A DNA stretch of 29,521 bases from UBA695 sp037131875 (GCA_037131875.1 JBAXQF010000018.1:1-29521); one strand, 5' to 3'; counted from the first letter of the stretch, positions 15,940 to 25,058 are shown. Numbers and translations: made by a program. Notes: a model not told the origin generated them from the sequence alone.

Positions 15940-17172
15940 ATGCTGCGTGTAAAACCTTTCCAGGGGCTCCGGCCCGCCGATGATCTTGCTCCCCAAGTGG
16001 CCTGCGTTCCCTACGATGTGGTGGACGCCAAGGAAGCCGCCGCGTTGACGCAGGACAATCCCTACAGCCTCATGCACGTGGATCGCGCGGAGATCGATCT
16101 CCCCGCCGGAACCGATCCGTATTCCGCCGCCGTTTATGAGAAGGCGCGCGAAACATTCCAGACTTTCCAGCAGCACGAGGTGCTCGTGCGTGAGACAGAG
16201 CCATGCATTTATCTCTACCAGCAGCGGATGGGCGCGCATGTGCAAACGGGCATTGCCCTCACCTGCCACATCGAGGACTACGAGCGCGACATCATTAAAA
16301 AGCACGAGAAGACCCGGCGCGACAAGGAAGACGACCGCACCCGGCTCATCGGCACGCTACGCGCCAACACCGGCCCGGTGTTCCTGACCTACCGCGACAC
16401 GCCGGATCTCGACGCGCTCGTGGCCGAGGTGCTCAAAGGCGCGCCGCTCTATGATTTCACCGCCGCGGACGGCATTGGCCACACGGTCTGGCGCGTGGGC
16501 GGATTGCATCTCTGCGAGTTTTTTGTGAAGGCCTTCGCGCAGGTGCCGGTGGCGTATGTGGCGGACGGCCACCACCGCACGGCCAGCGCAGTGCGCGTGG
16601 GCAAGGAGTTGCGCGAGCAAAACCCCAACCACACCGGAGACGAGCCCTACAACTGGTTCCTCTGCGTCCTCTTCCCGGAGAGCCAGTTGCGCATTCTCCC
16701 TTATAACCGTTGCGTGCATGATCTCAACGGACGCACGCCGGAAGCGTTTTTGGAAGCGGCGCGCGGGGCCGGGTTCACGATCAGCGAAAACGCCAACGAC
16801 ACCCCGGAAAAACCGGGCGAAGTCCGCATGTTCCTGGGCGACAAATGGCATGGCCTCACTTGGGAGCCGCAGCCGAACGCGAATCCCATCGAGCGCCTCG
16901 ACGTGACGGTGCTTCAAGATCGCCTGCTCGCGCCGATCCTCGGCATTGACGATCCGCGCACCAGCCACCGCATCGATTTCATCGGCGGCATTCGCGGCAC
17001 GGGCGAGCTTGTTTCCCGCGTGAAAGAGGGACGCGGCGTGGTCGCTTTCTCCATGTTCCCGACGACAGTCGATCAACTCATGGACATCGCGGACGCAGAC
17101 CAGATCATGCCGCCCAAGAGCACTTGGTTTGAACCCAAGCTCCGGTCAGGCCTCTTCATCCACACGTTTTAG
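15940..17172 (+). CDS. DUF1015-family protein
   Basis: A 410-residue protein matching the DUF1015 family in length and motifs: N-terminal LRVKPFQGLRP and CVPYDVV, NPYSLMHVDRAE, the KHEKTRRDKEDDRTRL segment, and the hallmark VADGHHRTASA, then FNWFL-like YNWFLCVLFPESQLRILPYNR. The DGHHR motif resembles that of ParB/Srx-fold free-serine kinases; I recall an archaeal DUF1015 member being shown to be an ATP-dependent serine kinase, which would make this a candidate producer of phosphoserine, but this needs checking. The ATG at 15940 follows a CTTTTCCCCCT tract. It stands alone after the repeat mosaic, with no serA/serC in this window, and ends in a hairpin shared with the convergent gene. Confidence 0.88.
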   Translation: MLRVKPFQGLRPADDLAPQVACVPYDVVDAKEAAALTQDNPYSLMHVDRAEIDLPAGTDPYSAAVYEKARETFQTFQQHEVLVRETEPCIYLYQQRMGAHVQTGIALTCHIEDYERDIIKKHEKTRRDKEDDRTRLIGTLRANTGPVFLTYRDTPDLDALVAEVLKGAPLYDFTAADGIGHTVWRVGGLHLCEFFVKAFAQVPVAYVADGHHRTASAVRVGKELREQNPNHTGDEPYNWFLCVLFPESQLRILPYNRCVHDLNGRTPEAFLEAARGAGFTISENANDTPEKPGEVRMFLGDKWHGLTWEPQPNANPIERLDVTVLQDRLLAPILGIDDPRTSHRIDFIGGIRGTGELVSRVKEGRGVVAFSMFPTTVDQLMDIADADQIMPPKSTWFEPKLRSGLFIHTF

Positions 17173-17217
17173 TTTTTCTACCGGGGAGGGGTGCCAAGCC
17201 TTCCCCGGCGAAAAACT
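17171..17217. terminator. Hairpin between two convergent stop codons
   Basis: AGTTTTTC (17171-17178) pairs with GAAAAACT (17210-17217), enclosing CCGGGGA.../...TTCCCCGG. The ends overlap the DUF1015 TAG and the minus-strand TGA. It lacks a T run after the stem in either direction, so it may act through 3'-end protection rather than classic termination. Confidence 0.4.
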
Positions 17218-17507
17218 CAGTGGTGGTGATGATGGTGGTGACCGCCACGGATCACGACGACACTCCTGCCGTAATACGGATAGCCGTAGCTGTAGTAAGG
17301 AGAGTAGTAGGGAGCGTACTGATAGACAGGCGCCGGGTAAATGACGACGCGCGGTGCACGATAATAGTAGCCGCGGTTCCAGCCGTAACCGTGTCCGGAA
17401 TATCCGCCATGCCATCCACCGTGACCATGCGCCGATGCCGTGCTCAGCCACCCCATTGCTCCCAATGCCACAATCCCCACCAGCAGGATTTTGTTGAATG
17501 TGTTCAT
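17217..17507 (-). CDS. Small secreted Tyr/Gly/His-rich protein with C-terminal seven-histidine tail
   Basis: No family is recognised. The 96-residue product has a signal peptide (KILLVGIVALGAMGWLSTASA), then a mature part starting HGHGGWHGGYSGHGYGW, followed by Tyr-rich YYYRAPRVVIYPAP and QYAPYYSPYYSYGYPYYG, and ends RGGHHHHHHH. The seven terminal His codons mix CAC and CAT, so they are not a pure trinucleotide expansion. His clusters at both ends suggest periplasmic or surface binding of Ni, Zn or Cu; this is inference. The ATG at 17507 is chosen because the signal peptide starts there. A candidate promoter (TTTTGT, 17 bp, TATATT, near 17580-17610 on the minus strand) lies upstream. Confidence 0.8.
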   Translation of the reverse strand: MNTFNKILLVGIVALGAMGWLSTASAHGHGGWHGGYSGHGYGWNRGYYYRAPRVVIYPAPVYQYAPYYSPYYSYGYPYYGRSVVVIRGGHHHHHHH

Positions 17508-17628
17508 AATACTTTGCCGGGTTGATGGCGCATTCCGTGCCGGAGGAGATCGCGACGGGTTGCGCCCTCTTCTTTGTTGGGAAATATAGCACGCAATCCC
17601 TCGAAACAAAAATGCGGTCGGCTCCCGT

Positions 17629-17656
17629 TTGACAACGCGCCGCCGCTGCGTATCGG
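17629..17656 (+). promoter_or_regulatory. Candidate promoter for the 73-residue gene
   Basis: TTGACA at 17629-17634 and TATCGG at 17651-17656 are 16 bp apart. A start near 17663 would give a leader of about 15 nt before the ATG at 17678. Confidence 0.4.
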
Positions 17657-17677
17657 TATCTCTCCCCCCATCAGCCA

Positions 17678-17899
17678 ATGCGCCGTTACCTCGTCTTCAC
17701 CTACTACGCCAAGCGCCCCCTGGGCGGCTATCACGACTTTTTGGACTCGTTTTCCAGCCTCCGCGAGGCGTTGGAAAACCTCCATGACGAACCGGAGCGC
17801 TTCTACCAGATTGTGGATCGCAACTCCATGCGGATCGTCCGCCAGGGGCTCACGGCTTTCAAGGACTACGACCCCAAGGCGTTCCGGAGCGAAAGTTAG
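17678..17899 (+). CDS. Small hypothetical protein (73 residues)
   Basis: No family is recognised. The product (MRRYLVFTYYAKRPLGGYHD..., then SLREALENLHDEPERFYQIVD) is soluble with a mixed alpha/beta look and no signal peptide. The pattern of a strand, a loop, a helix (SSLREALENL) and a strand (YQIVDRNSMRIV) suggests a compact fold and makes a real gene likely. It has a TTGACA-type promoter candidate. Its TAG stop codon (17897-17899) is made by the first bases of the MITE-like element, so the insertion may have replaced the original 3' end. Confidence 0.7.
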   Translation: MRRYLVFTYYAKRPLGGYHDFLDSFSSLREALENLHDEPERFYQIVDRNSMRIVRQGLTAFKDYDPKAFRSES

Positions 17900-18065
17900 A
17901 GCAATTTACCAAAAACTATAGCCGCGTCTTGGGGCGGCGAAGGCCGTTGCAAACCGTTTGTCCCTTGGGCTGTGTTTACAAACACAGCCGCTGCGGGCCA
18001 AGCCGCCTTGCACCAGCCTTCGGCGCTCCCAAGCCACTGGCCACATTTTTTTGTAAAATGCTCTA
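17897..18065 (-). mobile_element. MITE-like element, copy 3 (complete, 169 bp, inverted)
   Basis: This copy is the exact reverse complement of 6864-7032 over all 169 bp, including the flanking TA. Its outer TAG supplies the stop codon of the 73-residue gene. It has no coding capacity. Confidence 0.85.
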
Positions 18066-18176
18066 GCCAAAGCAAGTCCATGGGAGATTTCCCCACGCGC
18101 CCGCCCATGCTTACACGTGTGTGTTTTTTCTGATTCGTTCTTGCCCAATGAGAAAGGAATTTGAATAATCCACCCC

Positions 18177-18978
18177 ATGTCTACTACCAATCAGACTTCT
18201 CTGTTCGACCTCCGCGGCCGCGTCGTCGCAATCACCGGGGCCTTGGGCGCGCTTTCAAGCGCAGCAGCCGAATACTTTGTCGCCCAAGGAGCCAGGGTCG
18301 CTTACCTGGATTTGGGAATGAACCCCGAAAAGTTTGAAGCCGTGGAAGCGCGGTGCCGTGAGATCAACCCCGACACCGAAGTCATCGGCCTCGTCGCCAA
18401 CGTGCTCGAACGCGCTTCGCTGGAAAAAGCGCGCGATGCGATCCTGGAAAAATGGGGCCGGAGCGACAATTCCCCCGGAAAAGACGTTTTTCGATCTCGA
18501 CTTCAGCGCTTTTGAAAAAGTGGTCGATCTGAATCTGCACGGAACCGTGCTCCCCTCGCTGGTCTTTGGCGAAGTGACGGTTCGCCAGGGCAAGGGGGCG
18601 ATGGTGAATTTCTCCTCCGTCTCGGCGGATCGCGCCCTCTCTCGCGTGGTGGGGTATTCGGCGGCGAAGGCTGCCGTGACAAATTTCACCCGCTGGCTGG
18701 GCGTGGAACTGGCCCGCAAGACGAACGGCGGCGTCCGCGTGAATGCCGTCATGCCGGGCTTCTTCATTGGCGAACAAAACCGCCGCCTGCTGACCAACGA
18801 AGACGGCAGCCTCACCGAGCGCGGCCAACAGGTGATCAACGCAACCCCCTTCGGGCGGTTTGGCGTGGCCGAGGAACTCCGCGGCACCCTGCACTTCCTT
18901 GTCAGCGATGCCGCCGCATTTGTCACCGGCGCAACCGTGCCTGTGGACGGCGGATTCACCGCATCCTGCGGAATTTAA
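18177..18978 (+). pseudogene. Frameshifted SDR oxidoreductase, UxuB/YjmF-like (D-mannonate oxidoreductase type)
   Basis: A short-chain dehydrogenase split into two frames. The 5' part (18177 to about 18460) has the Rossmann motif VVAITGALGALS. The 3' part, in the +1 frame, resumes at GATIPPEKTFFDLDFSAFEKVVDLNLHGT and has the catalytic YSAAKAAVTNF and the C-terminal GRFGVAEELRG and PVDGGF. The NNAG-type motif that should follow WGR is missing. The junction sits on CCGGA (18458-18462), consistent with a deletion of 3n+2 bases between short direct repeats. The intact relatives I recall (B. subtilis UxuB/YjmF, about 278 residues) reduce fructuronate to mannonate. uxuA follows 20 bp downstream, supporting that role. 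It is either a true pseudogene or a sequence error. Confidence 0.85.
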
Positions 18979-18998
18979 CCCCAAAGCCTCTTCTTGCC

Positions 18999-20231
18999 AT
19001 GAACCCTGCACTCCCGCCCGAACTCCAGAGCTCCCCGCACCTGCTGATGGAAGAATCCTTCCGCTGGTATGGGCCGAACGACCAGGTCTCCCTGCCCTAC
19101 ATCCGGCAGGCCGGGGCGACCGCCGTTTTCAATGCCCTCCACGAGATTCCTTATGGCGAATGCTGGCCGCAGGAAGCCATCCGCGCCCGCCGGGAGATCA
19201 TCGAGCGGGCCGGGCTGCGCTGGACGGCGGTGGAATCCGTGCCGGTGCATGAGGCCATCCGCACGGGAACCGGCGATCTCGACACGCTCTACGCAAACTA
19301 CGCGCAAACCCTGCGCAACCTCGCCGCAGAGGATGTCCGCGTGGTCATTTACAACTTCATGCCCGTGCTCGACTGGGTGCGCACCGACCTGCGCCATGTG
19401 CTGCCGGACGGCTCGGAGTGCCTGCGGTATGACCCGGTACACTTCGCGGCGTTCGAGGTGCACGCCCTGCGCCGTGCGGGTGCGGAGGCGGACTACACGC
19501 CAGCGCAACTCCAGGCAGCCCAGGCGTTCTGGGAAAGCATGGACACCGCCAAACGGGAAGCCTACGTGGCGGGGCTGATCGACGTTTTCCCCGGCTGCAA
19601 GCTCGGGCTGACCCTGGACGACGTGCGCGCCATGCTGGCAAAGTATGACGGCATCGACCGCGACCGATTGAAGGAACACTACGCCCGATTCCTGCGCGCA
19701 GTGGTTCCCGTGGCGGAAGAAGTGGGCGTGCGCCTGGCGGTGCATCCCGATGATCCACCCTTCCCCATCCTCGGCCTGGCACGCATCGTCTCCACCGCGC
19801 AGGACGTGGAGGACATTTTCTCCATGGCGGACAGCCCGGCCAACGGTCTCTGTTTCTGCACGGGCTCCTTCAGCGTCCGCGCCGACAACAACCTGCCGGA
19901 AATGGTGCGCCGCTTCGGGCCGCGCATCAACGCCGTGCATCTGCGCAGCACCAAGCGCGAAGCCGACGGTTCCTTCTTTGAAGCCGACCACCTCGGCGGC
20001 TCGGTGGACATGTACGCCGTCATTCGCGCCTTGCTGGAAGAGCAGGATCGCCGCAAGACAGAGGACCGCGCGGACTGCCAACTGGCGTTCCGCCCCGACC
20101 ACGGCCACACGATGATGGACGACCTGGCCAAGCCGCAGGTGGCCAATCCTGGCTACACCTGCATCGGCCGCATGCGTGGCCTGGCGGAACTGCGTGGCCT
20201 GCAAGTTGGCATCCGCCGGGGCATAATGTAA
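18999..20231 (+). CDS. uxuA: D-mannonate dehydratase
   Basis: UxuA removes water from D-mannonate to give 2-keto-3-deoxygluconate in glucuronate catabolism. The 410-residue product has the Mn-site motifs HPDDPP, GLCFCTGS, NAVHLRS and FRPDHGH, plus ESFRWYGPND at the N-terminus and NPGYTCIGRMRGLAELRG at the C-terminus. It lies 20 bp after the broken SDR, so together they form the lower uronate pathway; no kdgK/kdgA or uronate isomerase is in the window. The active-site motifs are intact, so uxuA itself appears functional. Its end is 5 bp from the convergent queG gene. Confidence 0.97.
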   Translation: MNPALPPELQSSPHLLMEESFRWYGPNDQVSLPYIRQAGATAVFNALHEIPYGECWPQEAIRARREIIERAGLRWTAVESVPVHEAIRTGTGDLDTLYANYAQTLRNLAAEDVRVVIYNFMPVLDWVRTDLRHVLPDGSECLRYDPVHFAAFEVHALRRAGAEADYTPAQLQAAQAFWESMDTAKREAYVAGLIDVFPGCKLGLTLDDVRAMLAKYDGIDRDRLKEHYARFLRAVVPVAEEVGVRLAVHPDDPPFPILGLARIVSTAQDVEDIFSMADSPANGLCFCTGSFSVRADNNLPEMVRRFGPRINAVHLRSTKREADGSFFEADHLGGSVDMYAVIRALLEEQDRRKTEDRADCQLAFRPDHGHTMMDDLAKPQVANPGYTCIGRMRGLAELRGLQVGIRRGIM

Positions 20232-20236
20232 GCGCG

Positions 20237-21247
<1,011 letters not shown>

Positions 21248-21250
21248 AAT

Positions 21251-21811
21251 TCAAAGCGAATATCGGCGGCGCGCCTCGGCGATGATCTCATCGGCGACCT
21301 GCAAGTGGGATTTCGCGCTGGTATCGACCATGTAATCCGCCGCAGCCTCATAAAGCGGCGCGCGCGCAGCCATGAGTTGCGAAACGGTTTCTCGCGGGTT
21401 GGGCGTATGGAGCAGCGGGCGCGCTTTGTTGCGTGAAACGCGCTCAAAGATCACCTCTTCGTTCGCCGTCAGCCCCACCACAAACCCGATCTGGTGCAGC
21501 AGCGGCAGATTGCTTTCGCGCGTAACAATCCCGCCTCCCGTGGCCACCACCAACCCCTTGGCATTGCGATCCACCAGATAATTCAGCGCGCGGGCTTCGT
21601 AGTCGCGGAAAACCTCTTCGCCCTTCCACTCAAAAATTTCCGTGATCTGCATCCCTGCGTCCTCCACCACCATCGCGTCGGTGTCGAGGAGATGAAACCC
21701 GAGCTTCGTCGCCAAAAGCCGACCAATGGACGATTTGCCGCTGCCCATGAACCCGATGAGAACGAGGTTGATGGAAAGGGGAGCTTCGGCGGTGTCGGGA
21801 TGGTCTGGCAT
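21251..21811 (-). CDS. aroK: Shikimate kinase
   Basis: Phosphorylates shikimate at O3, the fifth step of the chorismate pathway. The 186-residue product has the Walker A motif LIGFMGSGKSSIGR, DTDAMV (Mg/shikimate Asp), FRDYEARAL (shikimate Arg), ATGGGIV, and the lid region RNKARPLLH. The ATG at 21811 follows a good promoter candidate. It is the first gene of an aroK-queG pair. The shikimate-pathway partner aroB lies at the other end of the window, whereas many bacteria have aroK and aroB side by side. Confidence 0.96.
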   Translation of the reverse strand: MPDHPDTAEAPLSINLVLIGFMGSGKSSIGRLLATKLGFHLLDTDAMVVEDAGMQITEIFEWKGEEVFRDYEARALNYLVDRNAKGLVVATGGGIVTRESNLPLLHQIGFVVGLTANEEVIFERVSRNKARPLLHTPNPRETVSQLMAARAPLYEAAADYMVDTSAKSHLQVADEIIAEARRRYSL

Positions 21812-21823
21812 TGCGGATTTAAC

Positions 21824-21852
21824 AGCCTAGAGGTTCCCGTTGCGGGCGTCAA
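21824..21852 (-). promoter_or_regulatory. Candidate promoter of aroK-queG
   Basis: On the minus strand TTGACG (21852-21847) and TAGGCT (21829-21824) are 17 bp apart, just upstream of the aroK ATG. The predicted leader is only a few nucleotides long. The form resembles the gapA promoter candidate. Confidence 0.55.
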
Positions 21853-21871
21853 TTGCAGCATTTGCCGCTTC

Positions 21872-21894
21872 AAAATCTGTGAAATCTGCGTAAT
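21872..21894. repeat. CACAGATT-type short repeat
   Basis: AAATCTGTGAAATCTGCGTAAT is two imperfect units of the family at 1196-1229, in inverted orientation, in the aroK/tsaC divergent gap. Confidence 0.45.
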
Positions 21895-22004
21895 ATCCCT
21901 TCGCAAAGCCTCAGGGCTCCGCATTCAGACTTCGCTGTGCTTCGTAGAAAACAAACTGCGACGCAGTAAGGCGGTCTGCGGACAGTCTTCTCAACCATCG
22001 CCAT

Positions 22005-22988
22005 TTGAACACGCTGCTTTTATCCACAGATTCGCCGGAGTCGCTTGCCTGCGCGGTGGCGGAGGCGTGCCGTTTTCTCGGCGCGGGTGAACCCGTCGCG
22101 CTGCCCACCGAGACGGTGTATGGACTCGCCGCCGACGCGCTGAGGCCCGACGCCGTGCTCAAAATTTTCGAAGCCAAGGAGCGCCCATTTTTTGATCCGC
22201 TCATCGTCCACTTGCCGGATCTGGATTGGTTGGAACGGCTTGCCGCCATCCCCGCTGACGACACCGCACTGGTGCAGCGGCTGACCGCCTGTTTCTGGCC
22301 CGGCCCGCTCACGCTGGTGCTCCCCCGGCGCGATCTCGTGCCCGACATGGTCGCTAGCGGCCTGCCCACCGTGGCGCTGCGCATGAGCGCCCACCCGGTT
22401 TTCCGCGCGGTGGTCGCCGCCTTCGGGCGTCCCCTCGCCGCTCCCAGCGCCAACCGTTTTGGGCGGATCAGCCCGACCGCCGCCGCCCATGTGATGAGCG
22501 AGCTTGCGGGCCGCATCCCGCTGGTGGTGGAGGGCGGAGCGACCGCGCACGGCGTGGAATCGACCATCGCCGCCGTCGCGGGAGGGCGCATCGAAATTTT
22601 GCGCAGCGGCCCGGTAACGCGCGAGGAACTCGCCGAGTTTGCGGAAGTGACCGCGCCCGGCGTGGTTGCCAAGCCCGTCGCGCCGGGGCAGTTGAAGAGC
22701 CACTATGCGCCGCGCACGCCGCTGCGCCTCACGGAGCACCCGCAACCCGTTCCCGGCAAACGCTGCGGCCTCCTCGCATGGCAAAGCGCGGCGCCCGGCT
22801 TTGAAACCGTGGAGATATTGAGCGCCAACGGAGATTTACGCGAAGCCGCCACCCGCCTCTTTGCCGCGATGCGCCGCCTGGACGAAGCGGGGCTGGATCT
22901 CATCCTCGCGGAACCCGTTCCCGAAACGGGACTGGGCGTCGCCATCCTGGATCGCCTGCGCAAAGCCGCGCATGGAACAGAAGAATGA
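22005..22988 (+). CDS. tsaC: L-threonylcarbamoyladenylate synthase (Sua5/YwlC/TsaC family)
   Basis: Makes threonylcarbamoyl-AMP for the t6A37 modification of ANN-decoding tRNAs. The 327-residue length shows the two-domain Sua5 form: an N-terminal YrdC domain (VALPTETVYGLAADA, KERPFFDPLIVHL, FWPGPLTLVL, APSANRFGRISPT, GVESTI) and a C-terminal Sua5 domain after APGQLKSHYAPRTPL. The only good start is a TTG at 22005, in a context with no Shine-Dalgarno. The TGA stop at 22986-22988 overlaps the left inverted repeat of the GxxExxY cassette. A role in peptidoglycan or other metabolism is not suggested. Confidence 0.93.
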   Translation: MNTLLLSTDSPESLACAVAEACRFLGAGEPVALPTETVYGLAADALRPDAVLKIFEAKERPFFDPLIVHLPDLDWLERLAAIPADDTALVQRLTACFWPGPLTLVLPRRDLVPDMVASGLPTVALRMSAHPVFRAVVAAFGRPLAAPSANRFGRISPTAAAHVMSELAGRIPLVVEGGATAHGVESTIAAVAGGRIEILRSGPVTREELAEFAEVTAPGVVAKPVAPGQLKSHYAPRTPLRLTEHPQPVPGKRCGLLAWQSAAPGFETVEILSANGDLREAATRLFAAMRRLDEAGLDLILAEPVPETGLGVAILDRLRKAAHGTEE

Positions 22989-23012
22989 ATTAGGAAGCCA
23001 GAAAGCCAGGAA
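22987..23012 (+). repeat. Left inverted repeat of the GxxExxY cassette
   Basis: The 26 bp beginning GAATTAGGAAGCCAG end at the base before the GxxExxY ATG. They match the right repeat (23413-23438) at 24 of 26 positions in inverted orientation. Confidence 0.85.
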
Positions 23013-23411
23013 ATGGAATACAAGGAATTAACGGGGCAAATTATTGGTGCGGCGATTGAAGTGCATCGCCGCCTCGGCCCCGGATACCTTGAATCCGCTT
23101 ATGAAGAAGCGCTTTGCATTGAACTGGAGCATCGGCATATCGGTTACGAGCGCCAAAAACAGCTTTCGGTGTATTATCGAGGCCAACTGATCTGCGAACA
23201 CCGCCTTGACCTTGTGGTAGAACGGTTGATTATCGTGGAACTCAAAGCCATCAGCGCCATTGAAAACATTCATTTTGCCGTGCTCAGATCCTACCTTAAA
23301 GCAGCCGAACTAGAACACGGTTTACTCCTAAATTTCGCCTCCGTCTCCCTAACTGTAAAACGAGTAGGCCGAGAACAAAGCGCACGCATTACTCCAGACC
23401 TTCACGTCTAA
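23013..23411 (+). CDS. GxxExxY protein
   Basis: A 132-residue protein of the GxxExxY family (TIGR04256), named for the motif seen here as LGPGYLESAYEEAL. The GQLICEHRLDLVVE...IIVELKAI stretch has the spacing of a PD-(D/E)xK nuclease core (Asp, then Glu-x-Lys). The function is unknown; family members occur in multiple paralogous copies in some genomes (from memory). The gene fills the space between two 26-bp inverted repeats exactly: the ATG follows the left repeat directly and the right repeat starts 2 bp after the stop. The repeat also supplies AGGAA just before the ATG, one of the few Shine-Dalgarno-like contexts in the window. AT content is higher than in the neighbours, consistent with transfer. 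Confidence 0.9.
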   Translation: MEYKELTGQIIGAAIEVHRRLGPGYLESAYEEALCIELEHRHIGYERQKQLSVYYRGQLICEHRLDLVVERLIIVELKAISAIENIHFAVLRSYLKAAELEHGLLLNFASVSLTVKRVGREQSARITPDLHV

Positions 23412-23412
23412 T

Positions 23413-23438
23413 TTCCTGGATTCCTGGCTTCCTAATTC
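23413..23438 (-). repeat. Right inverted repeat of the GxxExxY cassette
   Basis: TTCCTGGATTCCTGGC... ending CTTCCTAATTC is the inverted partner of 22987-23012. The murJ start codon lies 18 bp further on. Confidence 0.85.
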
Positions 23439-23456
23439 ATTCTTTCCTCATTCCCC

Positions 23457-25058
23457 ATGACTCCTCCCTCCGCCAAGGAACAGAACCAACTCAGCAAACG
23501 CGCCGCCGGGGTTGTCGGGCTGGCGGTGGCGTGCAGCCGCGTGCTGGGGCTGGTGCGCGAACTGGTGCTTGCGGCGCTCTTCGGCAAATACGCCACGGAT
23601 ATTTTCTACATGGCGTTCCGCGTGCCAAATCTGCTCCGGGACTTGTTTGCGGAAGGGGCGCTCTCGACGGCGTTCATCACCACGTTTTCCAAAAAGATCG
23701 CGACCGAAGGGGATGACTCCGCCTGGCGCTTGGCCAACAAAATGGCCACCCTCACAACGGTCTTCATGAGCCTCGTCACGCTCTTGGGCGTGGCCTTTTC
23801 GCCGCAGTTGGTGGAGTTGATCGCGCACGGGTTCGCGCCGGAAAAAGCGGAGGCAACCGTCCTGCTCACGCGCATCATGTTCCCGTTCATCCTGCTGGTT
23901 TCGCTGGCCGCGCTGGCCATGGGAATGCTCAACGCAAAGAACGTCTTCGGCATGCCCGCAATGGCGTCGAGCTTCTTCAATCTCGGCTCCATCGTCGCGG
24001 GGGTTTCGCTCGGCTGGTGGATGGATCCGCATTTTGGCCTCCGCTCCCTCATCGGCCTGTCGCTGGGCACGCTCATCGGCGGGCTGCTGCAACTGGTCGT
24101 CCAGTTTCCTGCATTGCGCAGGGTCGGTTTCCGGCTGCATTTCGACTTCGCCTGGCGGGATGACGGGGTGCGCAACATTCTCCTCTTGATGGGGCCGGCG
24201 GTGATTGCCGCCAGCGCCGTGCAGGTCAATGTCATGGTCAACAGCGGCTTTGCCTCCATGCTCGGCGACGGCCCGGTAAGCTGGCTCACGTGGGCCTTTC
24301 GCCTGATGCAGCTTCCACTGGGCATCTTCGGCGTGGCGGTGGGAACGGTGACGCTGCCCGTGGTCTCCCGATGCGCGGCGGTGGAAGACTTGGCCGGAGT
24401 CCGCTCGACCCTTGCCCACGGCATCCGGTTCGCCTTCCTGCTCACCATCCCGTGCGCCGTCGGGCTGATCTTCTTTGCCGAGCCGATCATCTCCCTCATT
24501 TTCCAGCGCGGCCATTTCACCTACGAATCCACCCGCCAGACCGCCGCTGCGCTTCAATACTACGCCGCCGGGCTGGTGGCCTACTCCAGCATCAAAGTGC
24601 TCGCGCCGGCGTTCTACGCGCTCAACCGGCGCAACCTCCCGATGCTGGTGAGTTTCTTTTCCATCGCCACCAACTACCTGCTCAACCAGGTCTTCACCTT
24701 CCAACTCGGCTTCGGCCATCGCGGATTGGCCCTCTCCACCAGCCTCGTCGCGATTATCAACTTCGCCATCCTCTACGCCATGATGGCCCGGCACATTGAC
24801 GGATTGGAAACACGCGCGCTGCTGAAAAATCTCGGCAAGCTCACCCTCGCCAGCCTCCCCCTGGCGCTCGTTTGCGTGGCGGCGAACAAGTGGCTCTTCA
24901 CCGGGCTCGCCACCATGGCCTTCCTCCCCAAGGTCGCAGCGGTCCTGGGCACCATCAGCCTCGCCGCAGCCGTCTTCGGCGCGTCGGTGGCTTTCCTGCG
25001 CATTGAGGAAGTGGAGGACGTCCTCGCCATGGCCAAGCGCAAGCTCGGGCGACGATAG
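23457..25058 (+). CDS. murJ: Lipid II flippase MurJ (MviN)
   Basis: Flips undecaprenyl-linked lipid II to the periplasmic face for peptidoglycan synthesis. The 533-residue product has about 14 hydrophobic segments and the typical N-terminal SRVLGLVRELVLAALFG, FRVPNLLRDLFAEGALSTAFI (with its conserved Arg and Asp), TRIMFPFILLVSLAALAMGMLNA, the SWLTWAFRLMQLPLGIFGVAVGTVTLPV region and IFQRGHFTYEST. The ATG at 23457 follows CTCATTCCCC with no Shine-Dalgarno. It stands alone between a mobile-looking cassette and another inverted-repeat pair. Being essential, it should be intact, and it reads through without a break. Confidence 0.96.
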   Translation: MTPPSAKEQNQLSKRAAGVVGLAVACSRVLGLVRELVLAALFGKYATDIFYMAFRVPNLLRDLFAEGALSTAFITTFSKKIATEGDDSAWRLANKMATLTTVFMSLVTLLGVAFSPQLVELIAHGFAPEKAEATVLLTRIMFPFILLVSLAALAMGMLNAKNVFGMPAMASSFFNLGSIVAGVSLGWWMDPHFGLRSLIGLSLGTLIGGLLQLVVQFPALRRVGFRLHFDFAWRDDGVRNILLLMGPAVIAASAVQVNVMVNSGFASMLGDGPVSWLTWAFRLMQLPLGIFGVAVGTVTLPVVSRCAAVEDLAGVRSTLAHGIRFAFLLTIPCAVGLIFFAEPIISLIFQRGHFTYESTRQTAAALQYYAAGLVAYSSIKVLAPAFYALNRRNLPMLVSFFSIATNYLLNQVFTFQLGFGHRGLALSTSLVAIINFAILYAMMARHIDGLETRALLKNLGKLTLASLPLALVCVAANKWLFTGLATMAFLPKVAAVLGTISLAAAVFGASVAFLRIEEVEDVLAMAKRKLGRR

